Positions 13,101 through 20,633 of a stretch of 64,000 bases of DNA are shown here, one piece after another (the stretch's first letter is position 1; the number at the start of each line of letters is the position of its first letter). This DNA comes from Actinostola sp. cb2023. Lineage: Eukaryota; Cnidaria; Anthozoa; Actiniaria; Actinostolidae. The stretch lies in assembly GCA_033675265.1 (NCBI GenBank), contig JAUJYZ010001358.1, forward strand, positions 266,501-330,500, given 5' to 3'. Under the pieces are notes generated by a model. It ran no database searches. It was given only the letters and a program-made list of their open reading frames with translations, and was not told the origin of the DNA. The position numbers were made by a program, and so were the translations under genes.

Positions 13101-15246
13101 GTGTGGACGAAGCTTCGCTGTAATGGCTTGGCTGACAAGGCACAAACGACAGCACGAAACAGCAGCATCGGCACCACCGCTAGTCCAAGACCTCCCTCAT
13201 CGATGCGATGAGTGTGGACGAAGCTTCGCTGTAATGGCATGGCTTACAAGGCACAAACGACAGCACGAAACAGCAGCATCGGCACCACCGATAGTCCAAG
13301 ACCTCCCTCATCAATGCGATGAGTGTGGACGAAGCTTCGCTGTAATGGCCTGGCTGACAAGGCACAAACGACAGCACGAAACAGCAGCATCGGCACCACC
13401 GATAGTCCAAGACCTCCCTGATGTCAAACCAGAGCCTATCACTAGAGGCAACACCAAAGTGTATAAATGCGATGTGTGCGGAATGGAATTTCCATGGCCA
13501 TCGTGGCTCATGAAGCATCGTAAATTACACCAAAGAAAACTCACGAAAGTAAAGGTTCAGAAAGAGAAACCGAAGACGACTGGTAAGAAGAAGAAGAGGA
13601 AGAAGGCCGCAGTGGCAACTGACGCCGAGAACTTCGAAGGCAAGAATGTCAACGAAATGTTTGAAATGATTGAGAAAAACGGTGTCAAACAGTATGAATG
13701 CATAGCATGCAAGAAATCAACAGTCTGGCATACGGGGATTATATATCACATCCGGGTCCACCACACCCACGAGAGGCCATTCAAATGTCATATTTGTTCG
13801 AAAGGCTTTCATATGTCTGGTGACCTGACCAAGCACAACAGACGTCATACGGGAGAAAAGCCATTCTACTGCCAACATTGTAAGAAACGATTTGCAACAT
13901 CGCAGCAGGTAAGGAAGCACGAAGTTGTCCATTCCCAGACATCGCCTTTTCACTGTAAGCATTGCGGCAAAGGTTATCGTGATAGAAGTTCAGTGTGGAG
14001 GCACATAGCAAGGAAATCGTGTCCTCAAATGCCTCGAGTGAAAGCAGATTCAGAAAGCAAAACTAGTGCTACATCAGTGCAAAAGAAACAAAAGAAAACC
14101 CTTAAATCTGAAAGACAAGATGCTGATACCCAAACTTGCAATCCTGAAAAACTGGTTAAACTGGACAAACCTGATAAATCGAAAAAAGCTGAAAAACTGA
14201 ACAAACCTGAAAAACTGGACAAACCTGATAAATCAATAAAAGCTGAAAAGCTGAACAAACCTGAAAAACTGGTTAATCTGGACAAACCTGAAAAGCTGAA
14301 CAAACCTGATAAACTGGATAAACTAGTCAAACCTGATAAACTAGAAAAACGTGCCAAGATGAAGAAACCAGTAAAGAACAGCTTCAAAAAGATGGCGAAA
14401 AAGAAGACTTCTTTCCTGTGCAAGAACTGCAGCAAATCCTTCCCTAGCTCTGATTTATTCAAAGCTCATATTGAGAGCTACAAAGAAGCTGATCAAATCG
14501 TGTGCGAGTATTGTGGAAAGTGTTGGGTCCGCACTGCCGACCTCAAGCGGCACCTACGAGTTCATACAGGGGAGCGACCCTATCTTTGTCCCGATTGTGG
14601 CCTTGGCTTCAAAGTGTCCGACGCGCTTAAACGTCACATGCAAAAACTCCACCCAAAGTCCACTAAGAAGATGATTAAAGTGAAGACAGAGCCTGCCACT
14701 CCCGCTGAATCCAAACACTTCACAGTTGATACAACGGCGAGCACTAAAGATACCGAAGTAACGGACGCTGAAGATGTGCAGGAGCCTGTCGACACCCCCT
14801 CTGAGAAACTTCAAGAGGGTGAAAACCCTGATCCCACAAGTGATACACAATGTAGTGTAGAGGTACTTGAAGAACTGGACATCTCAGAACCACTTGTTCC
14901 AGAAAGTATTCCAAATGCACCAGACTCCCACGCAAATGAAGAGGTCAGCGGCGTTGCGTTAGAGGATAAACCAAAGGAAGCCCAAAACGGTATTGTTCCG
15001 GAAGTGGCGACTGAGGACGTTATAGAGCACCCAGCGATCGATTCCAAACCGATTGATACGAAAAAGGGTAATAATAAACAGACTCGAAGGTGTAGCTATT
15101 GTGGAAAGGTATTCTCTGGGCCAGGAAACCTAGCGCGCCACATTCGTCTGCATACCGGAGAAAAGCCATTCAAATGTAAAGAGTGTGGTGAATGTTTCAT
15201 GCGTACTGACATATTGACACAACATATAGGTAAATACCATTACTAG
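4286..15246 (+). CDS. PRDM9-like: PRDM9-like PR/SET domain zinc-finger protein
   Basis: Four coding exons are supported by matching splice phases: 4286-4343 (its exon opens at 4262 after TTCTAG), 8797-9077, 9866-10112 and 10817-15246, giving 1671 codons. A zinc knuckle (C-x2-C-x8-C-x2-H, residues about 21-36) precedes a PR/SET domain (about 35-185). That domain carries NWMRF, an EQNL..F stretch, IFYRT and a terminal WYEDEY, matching the PRDM9/7/11 type. WYxDEY is the motif that supplies a catalytic tyrosine in PRDM9, so H3 methyltransferase activity is plausible. The last exon encodes about 28 C2H2 or C2HC fingers, a tandem block of near-identical fingers, a Lys-rich repeat linker (14137-14356) and two C-terminal finger pairs. 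Only 19 residues precede the knuckle, so the KRAB and SSXRD domains of vertebrate PRDM9 are absent. An upstream 5' exon is missing from the model. Probable role: sequence-directed nuclear histone methylation. A meiotic role is inference. Confidence 0.9.
4375..4448 (+). repeat. tRNA-like sequence (SINE head or tRNA pseudogene)
   Basis: A 7-bp acceptor stem (GCCTCGG with TCGAGGC), a D-arm (GCTC..GAGC) and a perfect T-arm (GTGGG-TTCGAAT-CCCGC) are present, so box A and box B are intact. The anticodon stem (CCTGT with TTCGG) pairs poorly and no loop places T33 before a proper anticodon. I therefore do not call a functional tRNA. A T-rich 3' flank follows. It sits 31 bp inside the first PRDM intron. 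A tRNA-derived SINE head is the best guess. Confidence 0.55.
5150..5668. repeat. Compound repeat: about 70-bp unit alternating with (TTA)n
   Basis: A unit running 'AACATTTGGAAAAGCATATG' .. 'GAAAGAAAACAATTTATTGA' recurs at about 5171, 5270, 5415 and 5553. Each copy is separated by an expanded (TTA)n tract of varying length. The unit is highly conserved while the microsatellite tracts vary. The whole block lies in PRDM intron 1. Confidence 0.9.
5838..5945. repeat. G-rich tract with G-quadruplex potential
   Basis: Several runs of 6 to 16 G on the plus strand are spaced by 'TACTTACT'-like text. The spacing of four or more G-runs fits intramolecular quadruplex formation. Polymer runs this long may have assembly length error. 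Confidence 0.6.
6135..6420. repeat. About 88-bp tandem repeat, 3-4 copies
   Basis: Units contain 'GACCACTTAATAGAGGTGTA' and 'AATGCTAAAGCACTCTTTCA'. Copies start near 6180, 6250 and 6330 with few differences. This block is intronic and non-coding. Confidence 0.75.
6430..6600. mobile_element. Degenerate copy of the 'GAGTGGGAAA' foldback family
   Basis: It starts 'GTTTCCGTACGAGTGGGAAA' and contains 'TTTGATTGGATGAGA' and 'GGAAGCCATTTGAGTGTCAC'. Both motifs are shared with the better copy at 35138-35290. The right terminus here is lost or diverged. Confidence 0.65.
7135..7336. mobile_element. Poly-C containing element, second copy at 33.3 kb
   Basis: The ends are inverted: 'GGGCCATACACAGC' on the left and 'TATGTATGGCCC' on the right. 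The interior holds 'AGCAAGGCGAAAAAG' and long C runs at about 7172 and 7286, followed by 'CCTTGAATTTTGG'. The same order occurs at 33300-33463. Confidence 0.7.
7355..7610 (+). mobile_element. tRNA-derived SINE
   Basis: The head resembles a tRNA: 'GATGGTCTAGTGGTTTAAG', then 'CATTCCATCCCTGAC' as box B remnant. The body 'CCTGGACAAGACACTTTAC' .. 'TCACTCCACCCAGGTG' .. 'ATAAATGGGTACC' is typical of SINEs widespread in marine invertebrates. A related body fragment is visible at 63675-63735. Family name not assigned. Confidence 0.65.
7665..7872. repeat. Two-copy repeat shared with 60.4 kb
   Basis: Two diverged units of about 130 bp contain 'TGATCAAAATTCAAATTCT' and 'AGGAGAATTTAGAATTTGAT'. The same paired arrangement occurs at 60418-60612 inside the RRM gene, so this is a dispersed element that itself has an internal duplication. 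Confidence 0.7.
7925..8445. repeat. About 95-bp tandem repeat, 5-6 copies
   Basis: Units carry 'CACTTCATGGTTCTGTTGAG', 'AACAATGGTTCCAAGTC' and 'GGTTGGCATTGATTAAATAC', with several internal deletions. The last copy at 8430-8480 appears partly in inverted orientation. Located in PRDM intron 1. Confidence 0.8.
9160..9795. repeat. 21-bp minisatellite carrying TACTAAC in most units
   Basis: The unit is essentially 'TAACCGTACTAACTCATTGC' plus G, repeated with variation across about 630 bp in the intron between the two PR/SET exons. About 14 units contain the heptamer TACTAAC. The array is interrupted at about 9399-9432 by a SINE-tail fragment in reverse orientation. Confidence 0.9.
9397..9433 (-). 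repeat. SINE-tail insertion within minisatellite
   Basis: An (AAT)n run followed by 'CTGCATTTATATAGCGCAAA' breaks the 21-bp array. In reverse it reads as the GCGCTATATAAAT tail of SINEs. The array resumes on the other side in the same phase of its unit, so the insertion came after array formation. Confidence 0.6.
10386..10550. mobile_element. Foldback MITE in PRDM intron 3
   Basis: The arms of about 65 bp match well: 'CCAGACTTC' and 'GAGATTATTACAAAGGAAAA' on the left are answered by 'TTTTCCTTTGTAATAATCTC' and 'GAAGTCTGG' on the right, with a loop of about 40 bp. It lies between the second PR/SET exon and the zinc-finger exon. No coding capacity. Confidence 0.85.
12856..13419 (+). repeat. In-frame 111-bp zinc-finger tandem array (5 copies)
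   Basis: Five consecutive 37-residue units each encode one complete C2H2 finger (helix FAVMAWLTRH) plus the linker HETAASAPPLVQD. The unit length is 111 bp, so frame is kept on expansion or contraction. Four copies are almost identical at DNA level, with a few synonymous changes (for example GCC/GCT/GCA before TGG), an R to Q change and L to I changes. The first copy is the most diverged. This resembles the minisatellite structure of PRDM9 finger arrays, but here the base-reading residues are identical. Confidence 0.95.
14137..14356 (+). repeat. In-frame Lys-rich repeat linker of the PRDM protein
   Basis: Short repeated words such as KLDKPDK, AEKLNKPEK and KLVKPDK fill about 73 residues between two finger groups. 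The DNA repeats 'AAACCTGAAAAACTG'-like text. This is a low-complexity basic linker, likely disordered, and it may expand by slippage. Confidence 0.85.
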
Positions 15247-15269
15247 CTTTAACACTTGACTGCAGATTG

Positions 15270-15815
15270 AAACCAAGCCATTCGACTGCTACATATTGAA
15301 AAAGCCATTCGAGTGCTCATGCCACTGCATACTAAACAAGCCGTTCGAGTGCTCATGCCACTGCATACTAAACAAGCCATTCGAGTGCTCATGCCACTGC
15401 ATACTAAACAAGCCATTCGAGTGTAACATTTGACTACATGCTAATTTGACTACATGCTAAAAAAGCCTTTCGAGTGCTACATTACACAACATACTGAAAA
15501 AGCCATTCGAGTGCTACATTTGACAACATATTGAAAAGCCATTCGAGTGCTACATTTGACAACATATTGAAAAGCCATTCGAATGCTACATTTGACAACA
15601 TTGAAAAGCCATTCGAGTGCTACACATGACACTTCATACTGAAAAAGCCATTCGAGTGCTACATTTGACTACATACTTGAATAAGCCATTCAAATGCTTT
15701 ACTTGACAGCCAACTGCAAAAAGCCATTCAAATGCTTTACTTGACAGCCAACTGGAAAAAAGCCATTCAAATGCTTTGCTTGACAGCCAACTGCAAAAAA
15801 GCCATTCAACTGCTA
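15270..15815. repeat. Decayed tandem array of zinc-finger-linker-like units
   Basis: More than ten units of roughly 40-60 bp carry 'AAAAAGCCATTCGAGTGCTA'. One frame reads HTEKPFECY followed by a stop in most units, which is the C2H2 inter-finger linker plus the first cysteine of a finger. It begins about 25 bp after the PRDM stop codon, so it may lie in the 3' UTR. Units lack the second Cys and the helix, so it is not a coding finger array. Confidence 0.8.
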
Positions 15816-16191
15816 CATCGGTGTACATGAGACACGTTCATCATCGTTAACATTGACTACTTGAGAGTATAACATAAACTGTCCAGCATTTAAACTCACA
15901 TAAACCCTTTGAAGTGTAAAGATCACATTCAGCCAAGCATAATCGTTCTACTCTGCGTTGAAAAGGATACTTCTGTCATCTCGTTGCGTTTGACGTTTCT
16001 GACGACCATTGGAAAATTAGGAATCAAATCCTAAATGTGGGAGTGGGGAGTGTGTTTCTTTGGTGAACAACGACGTTGGGTAGTTGTCATGTGCCTGGGT
16101 GCAGCATGCCTTCTGCCTCGACGACGTATTGCGTCTTTGTGGAAACACAGGGAAGTATATGTATAAAGCTGTTTCAATATCGTTGCCAGTA

Positions 16192-16330
16192 AGGCCCTGT
16201 TAACATGACAGAGAGATAATCCTAGCACTAGGGTCAACTCTATTGTTCGCATATTCCCTGTGGATGATAAAACAATAGAATTGTCCCTACTGCAAGGGCT
16301 ATCTCTCTCTCGTGTAAACAGGGCCTAAAT
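16192..16330. mobile_element. Foldback MITE 'GGCCCTGTTTACATGA', copy 1
   Basis: The left arm has 'GGCCCTGTTAACATGACAG' and 'ATAATCCTAGCACTAGGG'. The right arm mirrors this with 'CTATCTCTCTCTCGTGTAAA' and CAGGGCC. The centre 'ATATTCCCTGTGGATGATAA' matches the copy at 57377-57613. Confidence 0.85.
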
Positions 16331-16332
16331 CC

Positions 16333-16453
16333 TGGGGTCATTCAATAAAACTTTTACAACTGTAATTTACAAGTGTATAGCTATTGTTTTAGCTGCCAAG
16401 AACAATAGCTACACTTGTAAATTACAGTGTAAAAGTGTTATTGAATTGACCTC
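16333..16453. mobile_element. Short foldback MITE, copy of the 4.1-kb element
   Basis: The arms 'TCATTCAATAAAACTTTTAC' and 'AAAGTGTTATTGAATTGACC' are inverted repeats, and the interior pairs 'TAGCTATTG' with 'CAATAGCTA'. The order is the same as at 4113-4217. Confidence 0.85.
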
Positions 16454-16454
16454 T

Positions 16455-16755
16455 GGTCTTCGCTAGCGATGCAAGCACAAGAGGCCTTATTGAAAACGGG
16501 CCTGCGCAAGCATAAACACCGTGGAGGTTTCTTGGTGTTGCAGAACACCAGATGACGCTAGACAATGAACACAAAGGACGAGAAGAATGAACTCGAACCA
16601 AAACAATACCCTGCATACAAAGAAACCTAACCAAGAATACAATGCAGACTGCAACACCAAGAAACACCCAACACCGTGATGGATAACGACATTCCATTTC
16701 TTATGCTTCCGCTTATGCTTGCGGTCAGGCCCAGTTTTACTGACAACCTATATTG
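16455..16755. mobile_element. Element with 'CAAGCACAAGAGGCC' ends
   Basis: The left end is 'GCAAGCACAAGAGGCCTTAT' and the right end 'TATGCTTGCGGTCAGGCCC', both in inverted relation. The interior also contains an inverted pair around 'TTTCTTGGTGTTGCAG' and 'CTGCAACACCAAGAAA'. The end sequence is the unit of the satellite at 47205-47635. Confidence 0.65.
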
Positions 16756-16839
16756 AAACAGGTGTATGTGTCGAGATTTGAAACTGGTTTCGTTGAGACT
16801 GTTGATAGAATAGTTGTACGTTACACATCGTTGGAACGT

Positions 16840-17265
16840 CGTAAGGCCCGATTCAGACGTCGAACGTTATCCATTGCAGTAGAAAACAATGGATAACTAG
16901 TCGGGGGGTCCATTATCATCACTGAGGGGCGTAGCGAGGACCCAGGAATTGGGGGGAGGGGAGGTGATTTTACTCAGAATAAAAAAATAACAACAAACAT
17001 CTTTACCAAAAATTAGGGGGGCACGTAAGACCCACCATCCTCCCTACGCTAGTGTTTGCCATTTCAGACCACGTGTCATTCCCCTGAGTATTATTTTCTT
17101 TCTATATCAGTAATGCTTATGAAGAAACATAAATATGGATGTCACTCGAACAAAGAATCTAATACTCAGAGGAATGACACGTGGTCTGAAATGGGAAAAG
17201 ATCACGCCCAAGCTAAATGGGCCTATTAGATCGATTAGAGTTCGCAGTCTGAATCAGGCCTAATA
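16840..17265. mobile_element. Nested foldback element
   Basis: The outer ends are 'AGGCCCGATTCAGACG' and 'GTCTGAATCAGGCCT'. The inner arms are 'CATTTCAGACCACGTGTCAT' and 'ATGACACGTGGTCTGAAATG' around 17046-17200. This looks like one foldback element inserted into another. Confidence 0.75.
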
Positions 17266-17509
17266 CGACAAAAGATCTTGAATTTACAATGTTAATAGTA
17301 TTCGATTTATTGTCAAAATTATAATATTTAGTACAGACAAATCTATGTACAGTTATATTGAAATTAAAATGAAATCTATCTATATAACACATTGAATGCC
17401 ATCATACTAAAAGAACTACCGGTATGCTAGTATGACGTCTCATTTACCCAGCATCCTTAGCGCCCACAGTGACAGTAATTTGACATTATAAATTGGTAAA
17501 TCTGTTTTT

Positions 17510-18425
17510 GTAGCTACTGCCTTCTGGGAAGGCGTAGCTACTATGCCATCGAGTGTGTAAGTAAGTATGTCCGTAAGTATGTCCGTAAGTGTCCAAATTT
17601 TCGGGTTGACTCGGATTCGTTCGGAAAACCCGATTGAAGTGAGTCGAATTACTCGAACGAGAGCGAAGACGAGTGAAGACTAGAAAACCTTTTCACGATG
17701 ATACCAGATGTATTGTTGTTCTATTCTCGTCTCGACCGGCGTTTGGTTCGACTACATTTTGTTGATTTTGTCAACTTAGTCGCGTCTATAAGCGACTTCT
17801 TATCGATTGCAACGTTCAAGCAGGCAAACGATCGCCGAACCTTAAGGTGGTTGTTCAGTTGACGATTTACTTGTTTAGCACAGTATTAAAACAGACATTG
17901 CTATTACAATTAGTTTGTTCTCTCAAATAAATGATTCATGGTTACGATTACCAAATGTTGTTGTTGATTAAATTTTAAATAACAGTTATTTTCGTACGTA
18001 GTTATTCTCTTCGTGTAGACAAGGGAGCTGTGCCAGACTGTTGTTTGTTGTCGATTTCCGTTCATATCGTTTACTGAATTAAGTTGCTTGTGTAAAACTT
18101 GTGAACACTTGAAATCTCACTCTTAGCTTTGATTCAAACGTTTGTTTTTATTTTTGTTATTATGGTTCATTATATAAGTTATATATTTATAGCTTTACTT
18201 TGTTCTTTTGTTCTTTCAAAGAGCCACTTCGGTGGAAATGCAATCATTAACCATTTATTATTAAGTTATATTTATTATCATTTTTGTTACACCATCACAA
18301 CATTTTCTTTTCACATTACATTTCTTTTCTCCATAATTTCTTTCCTTCATTTCTCTCCTTTCTCTATTTTTTCTCTTTTCTTATTAAACTCATTGTCTAT
18401 TCTGGCTTCACAGCAGTAGCTACAT
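17510..18425. mobile_element. Possible 0.9-kb TIR element
   Basis: The left terminus 'TTGTAGCTACTGCC' and the right terminus 'GCAGTAGCTACATG' are inverted over about 12 bp. The left end also forms a local hairpin (GTAGCTACTGCCTTC..GAAGGCGTAGCTAC). The interior is AT-rich with no recognised transposase. The boundaries are tentative. Confidence 0.4.
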
Positions 18426-18524
18426 GCAGCCCTAGACTGCCTATTTTTATCACTGGCGACGCAAGCATAAAGTCAAGAACGAGAGTCATTCTTTCATCGT
18501 ACATGCTTGCATCCCCTTCACAGT

Positions 18525-18690
18525 TCCCTGCGCCATCTTGAAAGGTAGCCGTGCCTTTGCATCGAAGCGAGACCAACGGTGACATGATAGAGACCTTTTT
18601 TTTTAAAACACCTTGAACAATTATTCACATGTCTCTATCATTGCAAGGTCACCGTTGGTCTCGCTTCGATGCAAAAGCACGGCGGGGACT
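18525..18690. mobile_element. Foldback MITE, copy 1 of pair with 22.1 kb
   Basis: The arms read 'TTTGCATCGAAGCGAGACCA' plus 'ACGGTGAC' and the complement on the right. The loop region is 'ATGATAGAGACC' .. 'CATGTCTCTATCATTGCAAG'. The right half recurs at 22060-22190. Confidence 0.85.
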
Positions 18691-18719
18691 ATTACCCACC
18701 GGCTTGCTCTCAGTCTGGC

Positions 18720-18805
18720 CTTGTAGCGAGCTCAGCTGGTAGAGCATCGAGGATCAGTTCCGAAGGTCGTGAGTTCGAATCCATCTGAGTCGGATATTTT
18801 CTCCT
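18720..18805 (+). repeat. tRNA-like SINE head
   Basis: 'GAGCTCAGCTGGTAGAGCAT' (D-arm and box A) is followed by 'GTCGTGAGTTCGAATCC' (box B), then a T-rich run. The acceptor and T-stems do not pair well, so this is not a functional tRNA. It resembles the 4.4-kb tRNA-like copy in box positions and 3' flank. Confidence 0.55.
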
Positions 18806-18924
18806 TTCTTTCTATGGCTAACGCTCAGAAGAACTTCATGGGTATCTTTATAGCACTTTAACTTTCCCTCGATTTCTATCTATATTGATTCTAAGGACAT
18901 TTCTGCCTAATTCCTTTCCATAGG

Positions 18925-19036
18925 GCTAACACTCGGGCCTGGGTTCTGAAAGGCTGGTTAGCGATAACCCAGGATTAAATCTAAAGAAAACCATTCATTT
19001 TAAACCTGGATCTAATTGGGCTTTCAGGAACCAGGC
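18925..19036. mobile_element. Small foldback element
   Basis: The ends 'GGGCCTGGGTTCTGAAAG' and 'CTTTCAGGAACCAGGCCC' are inverted repeats. The interior 'ACCCAGGATTAAATC' pairs with 'TTTAAACCTGGATC'. About 110 bp, no coding. Confidence 0.75.
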
Positions 19037-19285
19037 CCAGAGCTCCAGCTTTCCCCCAATTTCTAAGTGGAAATGATGTTTGCTTTTATTTATAATGCGA
19101 ACCGGCTGAGTATGTCCCATCGCTCACAGGGGCGGATAATAATAATAATAATAATAATGACTTTATTCAGCTTTTCCACTAGGTGGCTCTTCATCTGAAG
19201 TCCTAACTAAAATTAGGGTTTAGGGCGAGGCGCACGTCCCCCTTTTGGAAATTCGACTGAAACCAATGTCCAACCTGAACGCGCC

Positions 19286-19290
<5 letters not shown>

Positions 19291-19317
<27 letters not shown>

Positions 19318-19321
19318 CCCT
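19291..19321. repeat. Poly-C run
   Basis: About 30 consecutive C interrupt otherwise unique sequence beside a SINE-tail-like (AAT)n 'TGACTTTATTCAGC' fragment at 19138-19200. Length is likely unreliable in assembly. Confidence 0.8.
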
Positions 19322-19335
19322 GGCTCATACAGAAA

Positions 19336-19526
19336 GTAAATAAACCCCTTCTGGCGGCTGGTATATCGGCTGATAATGTCCGCGGCTGAGAGATGGTCCG
19401 AAAAATGAACAGTTGGCCGAGAAGCAAAGCTTCGAGGGCATGCAACTGATATTTTGAGGACCATCTCTAAGCCAAGGACATTATCAGCCGATATACCTGT
19501 AAGCCAGAAAGGGGTTTATTTATTTT
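19336..19526. mobile_element. Foldback MITE
   Basis: Arms of about 70 bp pair: 'AAATAAACCCCTTCTGGC' and 'TATATCGGCTGATAATGTCC' against 'GGACATTATCAGCCGATATA' and 'CAGAAAGGGGTTTATTT'. A further inner pair, 'AGATGGTCC' with 'GGACCATCT', extends the stem. Confidence 0.85.
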
Positions 19527-20424
19527 ATAACCCTTCGATAAATTTTCTTCGTCGACTTCAATGTTGAAGAAACCGAAACAAAATGACGGATGAAGAAAAC
19601 AAGTTTCATCGAGTTCAAATATCCGTTCCGTTTGAGATCTTTTCATGTGTAAACTTCTGAAAACGTTTTCGAAAATAAAAGATTGATAGTTTTTGAAGCT
19701 TTTTGAGTGGTTTTCTTGATATTTTGGGTTTTATTTGAGTGACTATTTTGGGCGCCGATTTTGACGTTTGTCAGCGATCGTTTTTCAAGGATCGAAAAAT
19801 TATAAAAATAGCTCAAATACCTGTCGTATCGACGTTAAAATCCCCATAAAGGAACAAGTAAACCACATGTATGTTGTACAAGCTAATTTACCTATTGAAA
19901 ATACATTACAGTCTTAAAAAAGTTCAGATAATTTCATTTTTCTCCAAAGTGGGGGATATCATCTCAAAACTGGGGGATATTACCTGACATCCGAATCGTA
20001 CCACGTGACCCGTTTTAACCAATGGGCGCACGCGAAAATTTATCGATGGGTTATAATAGGTGATAGTCTAATAGTTCGCTGTACATCCGTTTACACCGAA
20101 ACCTCGAAGGAATGCATCTCATGGGCTGAACCATTTGGTTCTATCTCATCATTCGGCACTATTTGCCGCAAGTCCATGTTCCTGATTTTCCATTGATGTG
20201 GTATCCTAGGTAACGAAGGGACTACTTCGTTGACGCTCGGTTCTTCTTCGGGTGGTTCTTCTTCCTTCTTGGAAAGTACAATGTCGCTACAAACGCGACT
20301 TAGTCGAAGGCCGAGTGCTTGGAGGCGGCCTTTTGGTCCCTAGTAACACATTAACGTACAAAGTTCAGTACACGATGGCACGCAAAATCTGCTTGCCATG
20401 GCGTGAATTTCAACTTAGGGAAGC

Positions 20425-20582
20425 TGACGGGTGGTCGAGTGGTTACTCCTCTCACAGCTGTGGTACCTAGTACAATCCCCGGTCCGGGCGCTATATGTGA
20501 GTTGAGTTTGTCAGTTGAGTCGTTCTCTCCCTTGGTTTTCTCTGGTTTTCTTCCCTTCCATATCAAAATGATCTAGTCCCCC
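20425..20582 (+). mobile_element. tRNA-derived SINE, copy A
   Basis: 'GGTGGTCGAGTGGTTACTCC' (box A-like) and 'TAGTACAATCCCCGGTCC' (box B-like) are followed by 'ATGTGAGTTGAGTTTGTCAG', 'GTTCTCTCCCTTGG' and 'TCTGGTTTTCTTCCC'. The same body is present at 50602-50755. The style recalls SINEs of coral-type genomes, which is my impression only. Confidence 0.7.
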
Positions 20583-20633
20583 TCCTCCACCTAGCTCCTT
20601 AAAATTACCATCATTCCCCGTCCCGCTCCCCCT

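Larger units (their letters stand above)
15830..20630. other. Intergenic block between PRDM-like and receptor genes
   Basis: No exon is recognised on either strand. The block is built of foldback elements, SINE pieces and microsatellites, listed separately where I can delimit them. If the receptor gene has a further 3' exon beyond 20676, it would lie here on the minus strand, but I do not see one. Confidence 0.6.
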
